Below, in pieces: positions 1 to 5,252 of a DNA stretch of 6,559 nt. Location: NCBI GenBank assembly GCA_902803355.1, contig CADCPP010000091.1:1-6559 (forward strand), in the 5' to 3' direction. The number at the start of each line of letters is the position of its first letter. Within the stretch, counting starts at the first letter, position 1. The translations under genes and the position numbers were made by a program. Origin of the DNA: an uncultured Lachnospiraceae bacterium (GTDB lineage: Bacteria > Bacillota > Clostridia > Lachnospirales > Lachnospiraceae). The notes below the pieces were generated by a model that saw only the letters and a list, made by a program, of their open reading frames with translations, was not told where the DNA came from and did no database searches.

Positions 1-13
1 CAGAGAACTCCCC

Positions 14-1057
14 TTGAACCACAGCAGAAAAGAAAAACTGATCATCGGCCTTCTTGCGCTTGCCGTGCTCGCGGCAGGCCTTCTTTGCCTGTTTGTCGGT
101 TCTTCCCATATGTCCGTGGCGGAGTGCTTTGCGGCGCTGTTTGGCAAGGGAAGCGCGGCGCAGGTGCGCATCATCCGCAGCATCCGTATTCCCCGGGTGC
201 TCGCAGCCCTCATCGCGGGCGCCGGGCTTGCGGTCTCCGGCCTCATCATGCAGACCTGCCTGAATAATCCCATGGCTTCCCCCGCGACCCTCGGTGTTTC
301 GAATGCTGCCGTTTTCGGAGCGAACCTGTCGATCATCGCCTTTGCCGGCGGCTTTCTCTCCACCGGCCACAACGTGAACAACTACATGAGCGGGATCAAC
401 CCTTATGCGGCTTCGCTCTGTGCCTTTATCTTTGCGGCGCTGTCGATCCTGCTTATTCTGGGGCTTTGCCGCATCAGATCGTTTGATCCGGGCGCGGTGG
501 TGCTGGCCGGGATCGCGATCGGCTCGGTCTGGACGGCGGCGACCACCATCCTCCAGTTTTATGCCACGGATGTCGGCCTTTCCGCAGCGGTCATCTGGAG
601 CTTCGGCGACCTCGGCCGCGCGACCTACAAAACGGACCTGATCATGGCCGTGACGGTGGCCTGCGGCATCGTCTTCTTCAGTCTGATGCGCTGGCGGTAC
701 AATGCCCTTCTCTCCGGCGATACCGCGGCCAAAAGTATGGGCGTGGGCGTGGAGAGACTGCGCTTCTTCTCGATGTTTGCGGCGTCTCTCATCACCGCGG
801 TCTGTGTGTCTTTCCTCGGCATCATCGGCTTTGTCGGGATCATCTGCCCGCATGTCGTCAAGCGCCTTCTGGGACAGGATCACCGAGTGAGCCTTCCGGC
901 GACGGCACTTGCGGGAAGCCTGCTGCTGATCCTTTCCGATACGCTCTCCCGCAGCCTCGGAAACGGCTCCGCGCTGCCGGTCGGCGCGATCACGTCGATG
1001 CTCGGCGCGCCGTTCTTCCTGACCCTCATCTTCTCGAGAAAGGAGGGCAGACGCTGA
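14..1057 (+). CDS. FecCD-family ABC transporter permease (iron-siderophore/cobalamin/metal-chelate uptake)
   Basis: Integral membrane subunit of a type II ABC importer; two copies normally form the channel that passes a chelated metal or corrinoid from the binding protein into the cytoplasm. The 347-residue product is highly hydrophobic, with a first membrane segment at about residues 9-29. It has the family's N-terminal signature: RIPR at 58-61, a GAGLAVSG stretch near 69-76 and NNPMASP at 84-90. Near the C-terminus it has the ATPase-coupling region (GVGVERLR, then GFVG..CPHVVKRLLG) and a final PVGAITSMLGAPFF. Length is normal for FecCD/BtuC. The TTG start at 14 has no clear ribosome binding site, and no stop lies between it and the window edge in this frame, so the true start may be a few codons upstream and outside the window. 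It overlaps the next gene by one base. The family is certain; the substrate is not. Confidence 0.93.
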   Translation: MNHSRKEKLIIGLLALAVLAAGLLCLFVGSSHMSVAECFAALFGKGSAAQVRIIRSIRIPRVLAALIAGAGLAVSGLIMQTCLNNPMASPATLGVSNAAVFGANLSIIAFAGGFLSTGHNVNNYMSGINPYAASLCAFIFAALSILLILGLCRIRSFDPGAVVLAGIAIGSVWTAATTILQFYATDVGLSAAVIWSFGDLGRATYKTDLIMAVTVACGIVFFSLMRWRYNALLSGDTAAKSMGVGVERLRFFSMFAASLITAVCVSFLGIIGFVGIICPHVVKRLLGQDHRVSLPATALAGSLLLILSDTLSRSLGNGSALPVGAITSMLGAPFFLTLIFSRKEGRR

Positions 1058-1812
1058 TGCTGGAGATCAAAGATCTGACATTCCGCTATTCCTCCCAGGC
1101 GCCGTCTGTCCTTGACGGCGTCTCGCTCACGCTGCCGGGCGGAGAGATCGGCATCCTACTGGGCAAAAACGGCTCCGGGAAAACGACCCTGTTTAAAACG
1201 GTCCTGGGGATCGAAAAGCCATCGTCCGGCAGCCTTCTCTTTGGCGGGGAAGATCTCCTGAAAATGAGCCGCAGGGAGCGGGCAAAACGCATCGCCTACG
1301 TCCCGCAGGATATCTGTTTCGGGGCTCTCAGTGTCTACGATACCGTTCTGACGGGCAGGATCGCACATTTTGGCCTGGCCTCGGGCAAAGAGGATGAAGC
1401 GGTCACGGAACGCGTGCTGGAGGATATGGGGCTTGCCGGCTTCGCCGGGCGAAATGTGGAAGAGCTTTCCGGCGGCGAGCGGCAGAAGATCGCGATCGCG
1501 CGGGCGCTTGCGCAGGAACCAAAGCTTCTGATCTTCGATGAGCCTACAGCGAATCTGGACATTGCGAACGAGCAGCTGATCCTCTCCGAGATCCGCCGGG
1601 TGGCGAAGGAAAAGCATATTGCGGTCCTGACCTCGCTTCACGACCTGAATGAAGCCCTTGCCCTTGGCGAGCATTTCTTCTTCATGAAGGCAGGAAAGAT
1701 CGCCTATGAAGGAGGCGCAGAGATGATCACGGAAAACGTGATCCGGGACATTTTTGATGCGGACGTCCGGATCATGGATATAGAAAAGAAAAGAGTAATC
1801 ATAAAGGAGTAA
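1057..1812 (+). CDS. FecE/FepC-type ABC transporter ATP-binding protein (metal-chelate importer)
   Basis: Cytoplasmic ATPase that powers the permease encoded just upstream. All nucleotide-binding motifs are intact in the 251 residues: Walker A GKNGSGKTT (36-44), Q-loop Gln84 in YVPQD, signature LSGGE (137-141), Walker B LLIFDEP (157-163) followed by D-loop NLD, and switch His195 in SLHDLNEAL. The LHDLN form of the switch region is typical of siderophore/cobalamin-type ATPases. The ATG at 1057 shares its A with the permease stop (TGATG), and AGGAGG at 1041-1046 sits 10 nt upstream, inside the permease gene, so translation is probably coupled. Its last codons contain the ribosome binding site of the binding-protein gene. 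Nothing is truncated. Which chelate is transported cannot be read from the ATPase. Confidence 0.95.
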   Translation: MLEIKDLTFRYSSQAPSVLDGVSLTLPGGEIGILLGKNGSGKTTLFKTVLGIEKPSSGSLLFGGEDLLKMSRRERAKRIAYVPQDICFGALSVYDTVLTGRIAHFGLASGKEDEAVTERVLEDMGLAGFAGRNVEELSGGERQKIAIARALAQEPKLLIFDEPTANLDIANEQLILSEIRRVAKEKHIAVLTSLHDLNEALALGEHFFFMKAGKIAYEGGAEMITENVIRDIFDADVRIMDIEKKRVIIKE

Positions 1813-1818
1813 GAGAAA

Positions 1819-3105
1819 ATGAAGAAGAGAGTATCTCTTGCCGCGCTGGTTCTGGCGCTGGTGATGATCCTTGGTGCCTGCGGCGGACAGACCCCCGGCA
1901 GCACCGAGGCTTCGAAGACTCAGCCGGCTGTAAGCACCCAGGCTCCCACGGAAGTTCCGACGACCAAGGCGCCGGAAACGACAGTGCCCGAGACTACTGA
2001 AGCGGTAACGACCGCCCCGGAAACGACCGAGGCTGTCCCTGCCGAGATCGAGATCGAAGACATGATCGGCCGCAAGGTCACGGTCATTCCCGGCAGCTAT
2101 AAGAAGGTCGTCTGCATCGGCGCCGGCGCGCTCCGCATGTACAGCTATATCGGCGATGCGGCCCTTCTGTGCGGCGTGGAAGATATTGACAACGAGACCC
2201 TTCCGGAACGCCCGAAGATGTTCGACGGCGTGGCCAGACCTTATGTGATCGTCTATGGGGAAAGCTTTGCCAAGCTGCCTTCCTGCGGCGTAGGCGGACC
2301 TCAGGCTCAGGCGGCCGAGGCAGAGAAGATCCTTTCCTGCGAACCGGATATCGTGATCTCGGAGTATGAGGATGTGGAGAAGGAAGATGCCCTACAGGAA
2401 CAGCTCGGCGTTCCGGTCATTACCCTGAAAGCCGGTCCCGGCGGTGTCTTTGACGACAATTTCTACGGAACCATGAAGCTGCTGGGCGTGATCTTCCGGG
2501 AAGAAGAGAAAGCAGAAGCGCTGGTCAGCTATATTCAGGCAGAACGCGCCGAGATCGAGAAGCGCACGGCGGATATTCCCGACGATAAGAAGCCTTCGGT
2601 CTACATCTGCGGCCTTGGCAACTGGGGCACCACCAACCATCTGATGACGGCCCAGAACTATATTGCCTTTACCGTTGCGAACATTAAAAACGTGGTGACC
2701 GATCTTGCCGCTCCCGGCATCCAGGCTATCGAAAAAGAAAAATTCACCGCTCTCGGCGAGAACATGGATATCATCATCATGGACGCTGCGGCGGTGAAGA
2801 ATATCAAGCCGCTCTATGCGGAAGACCCGGCGATGTTTGACACCTGCAAGGCCTGGCTAAGCGGCGAAGTGTATCTGGAAATGGCGTACAATGCCTACTA
2901 TACGAACTATGAGATCGCGTTGGTGAATACCTGGTTCATCGCAAAAAGCGTGTACCCGGATCAGTTTGCCGATATCGATATTAACGCCAAGCTGAGCGAG
3001 GTAACGGAAAAGTTCTATGGAACAGCGCTGACGGAGAAGATCAATGCCAAGCCCATGAGCTTCGGCGGCTATCAGAAGATCGATACGGAGACCTTCTTTA
3101 AATAA
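1819..3105 (+). CDS. Substrate-binding lipoprotein of the metal-chelate ABC importer (periplasmic-binding-protein fold, FhuD/BtuF-like)
   Basis: Extracellular, lipid-anchored receptor that captures the substrate and delivers it to the FecCD permease. The 428-residue product starts with a lysine/arginine n-region, a hydrophobic core and a lipobox LGAC with the acylated Cys at 21. A Thr/Glu/Pro/Ala-rich linker (about 24-76) leads to the binding domain (about 77-428). That domain opens with EDMIGRKVTVIPGSYKKVV, the usual start of this fold, has EPDIVIS near the end of the N-terminal lobe, and ends with a mostly helical C-terminal lobe. AAGGAG at 1804-1809, 9 nt before the ATG, fixes the start; it overlaps the end of the ATPase gene. 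The binding gene comes last in the operon. Iron siderophore, cobalamin or another metal chelate are all possible. The convergent metal-sensing repressor makes a metal substrate plausible but does not say which one. Confidence 0.92.
   Translation: MKKRVSLAALVLALVMILGACGGQTPGSTEASKTQPAVSTQAPTEVPTTKAPETTVPETTEAVTTAPETTEAVPAEIEIEDMIGRKVTVIPGSYKKVVCIGAGALRMYSYIGDAALLCGVEDIDNETLPERPKMFDGVARPYVIVYGESFAKLPSCGVGGPQAQAAEAEKILSCEPDIVISEYEDVEKEDALQEQLGVPVITLKAGPGGVFDDNFYGTMKLLGVIFREEEKAEALVSYIQAERAEIEKRTADIPDDKKPSVYICGLGNWGTTNHLMTAQNYIAFTVANIKNVVTDLAAPGIQAIEKEKFTALGENMDIIIMDAAAVKNIKPLYAEDPAMFDTCKAWLSGEVYLEMAYNAYYTNYEIALVNTWFIAKSVYPDQFADIDINAKLSEVTEKFYGTALTEKINAKPMSFGGYQKIDTETFFK
1888..2046 (+). other. 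Low-complexity Thr/Glu/Pro linker with PETT repeats inside the binding lipoprotein
   Basis: Residues 24-76 of the lipoprotein are almost only T, E, P, A, V, S, Q and K. PETT occurs at 52-55, 57-60 and 67-70, and the TTEAV unit occurs twice (59-63 and 69-73). At the DNA level CCGGAAACGAC recurs. The segment probably acts as a flexible tether that holds the binding domain away from the lipid anchor through the cell wall. It may vary in length between strains because of its repeats. Confidence 0.8.
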
Positions 3106-3457
3106 ACTTCTCTACGGCCTTCTGGAAGTCTTCCACGGCCTTCGTGTCGCCGTCCTCAAGAGCATGGCTGATGCAGTGCGTCATGTGCTCGTTGATGATA
3201 TTTTTGCCAAGGCTGCGCAGTGCGGAATTGACTGCGGACAGCTGCATCAGGACATCTGCACAGTCTTCGTCATTTTCGATCATGACCTTGACATGCTGCA
3301 GATGTCCGATCGCCTTGGCCAGGCGGTTCAACTGTTTCTTTTTCTCTTCGGGAGAGTGGTAGTGCCCGTGGGCATGATGGCCCTCCTCATGGATCTCATG
3401 GGTATGGGTGATCACGTTGCCTTCGGCATCGATATGGGTATGGGTGGAAAGCGTCAT
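3098..3457 (-). CDS. Metal-sensing transcriptional repressor, CsoR/RcnR/FrmR family, with His-rich N-terminal tail
   Basis: Small all-helical DNA-binding repressor that in this family releases DNA when it binds a metal (CsoR: Cu(I); RcnR: Ni/Co) or formaldehyde (FrmR). The family core begins near residue 37: NRLAKAIGHLQHVKVMIE, DCADVLMQLSAVNSALRSLG and EHMTHC. Cys66, His91 and Cys95 fit the Cys/His/Cys ligand positions of Cu(I)-type CsoR. Residues 6-34 hold ten histidines, including THTHIDAEGNVITHTH and GHHAHGHYH, a probable extra metal-binding tail. The 119-residue length exceeds the usual 85-100 because of this tail. The ATG at 3457 has GAGGT (complement of 3465-3469) 7 nt upstream. The gene converges on the importer operon and its end overlaps the binding-protein gene by 8 bp. 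No terminator for this strand is visible in the overlap. The metal and the target promoters are not determined by the sequence. Confidence 0.92.
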   Translation of the reverse strand: MTLSTHTHIDAEGNVITHTHEIHEEGHHAHGHYHSPEEKKKQLNRLAKAIGHLQHVKVMIENDEDCADVLMQLSAVNSALRSLGKNIINEHMTHCISHALEDGDTKAVEDFQKAVEKFI

Positions 3458-3516
3458 GGCTGTTACCTCGTATCCGGAAGATCGCAGCAGCGGATCCTGT
3501 CCGTGCTGCCTGATGA

Positions 3517-3543
3517 CCGCTTCCTTCGGGAAGCGGTTTTTTT
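3517..3543 (+). terminator. Strong rho-independent terminator on the + strand
   Basis: A perfect 8-bp stem pairs CCGCTTCC (3517-3524) with GGAAGCGG (3529-3536) around a stable TTCG tetraloop, followed directly by seven T (3537-3543). It has no T-run on the other strand, so it works in the + direction only. The nearest + strand gene upstream is the binding lipoprotein, which ends at 3105, so this is the first good terminator for the importer operon. It lies just past the 5' end of the oppositely oriented repressor gene. Confidence 0.9.
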
Positions 3544-3572
3544 ATCTTAACACAAAGCCCTGTTTCCGTCAA
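3544..3572 (-). promoter_or_regulatory. Predicted sigma-A-type promoter of the metal-sensing repressor
   Basis: Read on the - strand: -35 TTGACG (3572-3567), a 17-bp spacer, and -10 TAAGAT (3549-3544) preceded by TGT, an extended -10. Start of transcription would fall near 3537-3538, giving a leader of about 80 nt before the repressor ATG at 3457. That leader would begin with the hairpin that serves as terminator on the + strand. The call rests on motif match and position only. Confidence 0.65.
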
Positions 3573-3582
3573 AATGAAATCC

Positions 3583-3621
3583 GCAGGCAAGGCAGACGGT
3601 GCCCCGGGACATGCCGCCTGC
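3583..3621. repeat. GC-rich imperfect inverted repeat between the divergent promoters
   Basis: GCAGGC (3583-3588) pairs with GCCTGC (3616-3621), and after a 2-nt bulge GGCA (3591-3594) pairs with TGCC (3612-3615), a 10-bp interrupted stem. The loop contains a near-palindrome TGCCCCGGGACA (3600-3611). No T-run follows in + and only a broken one follows in -, so it is a poor terminator. It lies 11 bp upstream of the repressor -35 and could be an operator or an RNA element of unknown role. Confidence 0.4.
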
Positions 3622-3638
3622 TGGCCTATCTCGTAATA

Positions 3639-3666
3639 TTCTTAAGTTTTCTTAAATTTTTCTTTT
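3639..3666 (+). repeat. Three helically phased TTCTT(A/T)(A/T) repeats upstream of the ATPase promoter
   Basis: TTCTTAA occurs at 3639-3645 and 3649-3655, and TTCTTTT at 3660-3666; the starts are 10 and 11 bp apart, about one helical turn. The third copy overlaps the predicted -35 element of the downstream + strand promoter. Tandem half-sites with this spacing are typical of OmpR/PhoB-type response regulators, but phased A/T tracts may equally act as an UP element or cause bending. The regulator is unknown. Confidence 0.4.
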
Positions 3667-3691
3667 AAAAAATATCCCATTATGTTACAAT
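3663..3691 (+). promoter_or_regulatory. Predicted promoter of the UgpC/MsmX-type ATPase gene
   Basis: The -10 TACAAT (3686-3691) is preceded by TGT (3683-3685), giving an extended -10. A weak -35 TTTTAA (3663-3668) sits 17 bp upstream. Transcription would start near 3698, producing a leader of about 177 nt. The surrounding 3630-3700 stretch is much richer in A+T than the rest of the window. Confidence 0.6.
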
Positions 3692-3697
3692 ATCAAA

Positions 3698-3874
3698 AAA
3701 TGAGTCCAGTGGCGGCGCTCACTCCACCATATGAGAGCCGTTCATGACAAGGGAGGAACGTGAGATCCCCGGGCTCGGGGTGCGGCAGTGTGGAGACCTG
3801 CCGTAATGCGGTGCATCCTGCGGGGATGCCGCGAGCCTGTTCCATGCGGAGGCAGAGCAGGCAGAGCTGAAACT
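3698..3874 (+). promoter_or_regulatory. Long structured 5' leader of the ATPase gene, unassigned RNA element
   Basis: About 177 nt of GC-rich, non-coding sequence between the predicted transcription start and the ATG at 3875. Successive hairpins can be drawn: CCCCG (3767-3771) with CGGGG (3776-3780); GCGGCAG (3782-3788) with CTGCCGT (3798-3804, ending in a G-U pair); GCGG plus CATCC (3808-3811, 3814-3818) with GGATG plus CCGC (3824-3832); and GCCTG (3835-3839) with CAGGC (3858-3862). The last loop holds a GGAGG (3848-3852), 22 nt from the ATG and too far to act directly; no other good ribosome binding site precedes the start. No known riboswitch consensus was recognised. It could be a regulatory leader or contain a separate small RNA. 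Confidence 0.5.
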
Positions 3875-5056
3875 ATGGCGAACGTACAGCTGAAGAACAT
3901 CAAAAAGGTCTATCCTTTCGTCAGCGGTGAGGAAAAAAAGGCAAAGAAAAAGAAAAATGACGATGCCCCGAAGAAAAAGGTGAACCTGCAGATCACGGAT
4001 GAAGGCGTGGTCGCCGTGCAGGAGTTCAGTCTTGACATTGCGGACAAGGAATTTGTCGTTCTGGTCGGTCCTTCCGGCTGCGGCAAATCCACGACCCTGC
4101 GCATGGTCGCGGGTCTGGAGGAGATCACGGACGGCGAGCTCTATATCGACGGAAAGCTCATGAACGACGTGGCCCCGAAGGACAGGGATATCGCCATGGT
4201 CTTCCAGAACTACGCGCTGTATCCTCACATGACCGTATTTGAAAATATGGCCTTTTCCCTGAAACTGCAGAAGGTGCCGAAGGATGAGATCGAAAGGCGT
4301 GTGCGTGAAGCGGCGCAGATCCTGGAGATCACCGAGTATCTGCAGCGCAAGCCCAAAGCACTTTCCGGCGGCCAGAGGCAGCGCGTCGCGATCGGCCGTG
4401 CCATCGTGCGTGATCCGAAGGTCATGCTGATGGACGAACCGCTGTCAAACCTGGATGCCAAGCTGAGAAATGAGATGCGCGCGGAGATCATCAAGCTGCG
4501 TCAGCGCATCAATACCACGTTTATCTATGTGACCCATGACCAGACCGAAGCCATGACCCTGGGCGACCGCATCGTGATCATGAAGGACGGCTTTATCCAG
4601 CAGATCGGCACGCCGCAGGAGGTGTTCAACCACCCGGCGAACCTGTTTGTAGCCGGCTTTATCGGCATGCCGGTCATGAATTTCTTCGACGCAAAGCTCG
4701 TTCGCGAGGGCGACCGCTATTATACGGAACTTGGCGGAAACAGAGTGGAGCTTTCTCCGGACAAGGAAGCGCGCCTTGCGAAGATGGGTGTGCAGAGCCG
4801 GGAGGTAACGCTCGGCGTGCGTCCCGAACACACCGTCCTTGCGGATGAAGGGGTGGAAGCGCAGATCGATGTGTCGGAAATGATGGGCTCGTCGATCCAC
4901 CTGCATGTGTCGGCGGAAGGCCGCGATGTGATCATCATCGTGCCGACGGCAGATGACGCGGACAGCTATGAGTCCGGAAAGAAGATCCACTTCAGCTTTT
5001 CCGGCAAGACCGCGCATGTCTTTGACAAAGAAAGCGGGAAAAATCTCGAATTCTGA
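3875..5056 (+). CDS. ugpC: UgpC/MsmX-type carbohydrate ABC transporter ATP-binding protein (stand-alone, multi-importer type)
   Basis: Cytoplasmic ATPase of the CUT1 sugar-importer class; relatives such as MsmX energise several sugar permease pairs encoded elsewhere. The 393 residues hold the A-loop Tyr13, Walker A GPSGCGKST (65-73), Q-loop Gln111 in VFQNYALYPHMTV, signature LSGGQ (163-167), Walker B VMLMDEP (183-189), D-loop SNLD and switch His221 in YVTHDQTEAM. A C-terminal regulatory TOBE-like region follows from about 285 (FDAKLV..., GVRPEH...). A lysine-rich insert (about 19-36, KKAKKKKN and KKK) separates the A-loop strand from the rest, making it some 20-25 residues longer than MsmX. 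The reading frame is open upstream to a GTG at 3788, but family N-termini match MANVQLKNIKKVYPF, so ATG 3875 is chosen. Its ribosome binding site is weak. No permease or binding protein gene is adjacent. Confidence 0.93.
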   Translation: MANVQLKNIKKVYPFVSGEEKKAKKKKNDDAPKKKVNLQITDEGVVAVQEFSLDIADKEFVVLVGPSGCGKSTTLRMVAGLEEITDGELYIDGKLMNDVAPKDRDIAMVFQNYALYPHMTVFENMAFSLKLQKVPKDEIERRVREAAQILEITEYLQRKPKALSGGQRQRVAIGRAIVRDPKVMLMDEPLSNLDAKLRNEMRAEIIKLRQRINTTFIYVTHDQTEAMTLGDRIVIMKDGFIQQIGTPQEVFNHPANLFVAGFIGMPVMNFFDAKLVREGDRYYTELGGNRVELSPDKEARLAKMGVQSREVTLGVRPEHTVLADEGVEAQIDVSEMMGSSIHLHVSAEGRDVIIIVPTADDADSYESGKKIHFSFSGKTAHVFDKESGKNLEF

Positions 5057-5099
5057 TCGTACAGGATGCTTTACCGTGCCTGGGACGACGACTCATCAC

Positions 5100-5127
5100 C
5101 ATTGCCGCCCGCCGGGCGGCAATGTTT
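5100..5127 (+). terminator. Stable GC hairpin after the ATPase gene, probable weak terminator
   Basis: A perfect 11-bp stem pairs 5100-5110 (CATTGCCGCCC) with 5114-5124 (GGGCGGCAATG) around a 3-nt loop, 44 nt after the ATPase stop. Only three T follow before GCAAAG, so intrinsic termination may be inefficient. The stem could also protect the mRNA 3' end or let some read-through reach the aldolase operon. The opposite strand has no T-run either. Confidence 0.6.
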
Positions 5128-5164
5128 GCAAAGTGGCTTTACTTAACTGATTATGCAGCAATAC

Positions 5165-5178
5165 TGAACATTTGTGCA
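5165..5178. promoter_or_regulatory. Candidate operator, imperfect palindrome upstream of the aldolase promoter
   Basis: TGAACA (5165-5170), TT, TGTGCA (5173-5178): the half-sites are inverted with one mismatch. The site ends about 15 bp before the predicted -35 of the aldolase/SorC operon. SorC-family regulators commonly control their own operon, so this is a plausible binding site, but no consensus was tested. Confidence 0.35.
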
Positions 5179-5193
5179 AAATTATCGAATGAA

Positions 5194-5222
5194 GTGAAAA
5201 AAATTGCCATCTGTGATATGAT
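5194..5222 (+). promoter_or_regulatory. Predicted promoter of the aldolase-SorC operon
   Basis: The -35 GTGAAA (5194-5199), a 17-bp spacer and -10 TATGAT (5217-5222) place the start near 5229, about 24 nt before the ATG at 5253. AGGGAG (5238-5243) then serves as ribosome binding site with 9-nt spacing. The region is A+T-rich compared with flanking genes. Confidence 0.6.
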
Positions 5223-5252
5223 AAATAAAAGCAATGCAGGGAGCGGCAGAAT

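Noticed and set aside
1156..1674. A 172-codon open frame on the - strand opposite the FecE-type ATPase
   Set aside because: It mirrors the conserved ATPase coding region and shows no family motif of its own.
3164..3550. A 128-codon + strand open frame across the repressor gene
   Set aside because: The - strand has an unmistakable CsoR-family protein; the + product is its antisense and runs into the terminator hairpin.
3760..3870. A 36-codon reading frame from GTG 3760 after GGGAGG, ending 4 nt before the ATPase ATG
   Set aside because: The spacing of 3 nt between GGAGG and GTG is too short and the peptide is composition-biased; it could be a leader peptide but the support is insufficient.
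3788..3874. An N-terminal extension of the UgpC-type ATPase from a GTG at 3788
   Set aside because: The extra 29 residues are Arg/Cys/Gly-rich and unlike any family N-terminus, and the DNA folds as leader hairpins; family proteins begin at MANVQLKN.
3698..3874. A known riboswitch class (cobalamin, THF, ZTP, T-box) or SRP/6S RNA in the leader
   Set aside because: The conserved core sequences of these RNAs, as far as they can be recalled, are not present; the element is left unassigned.
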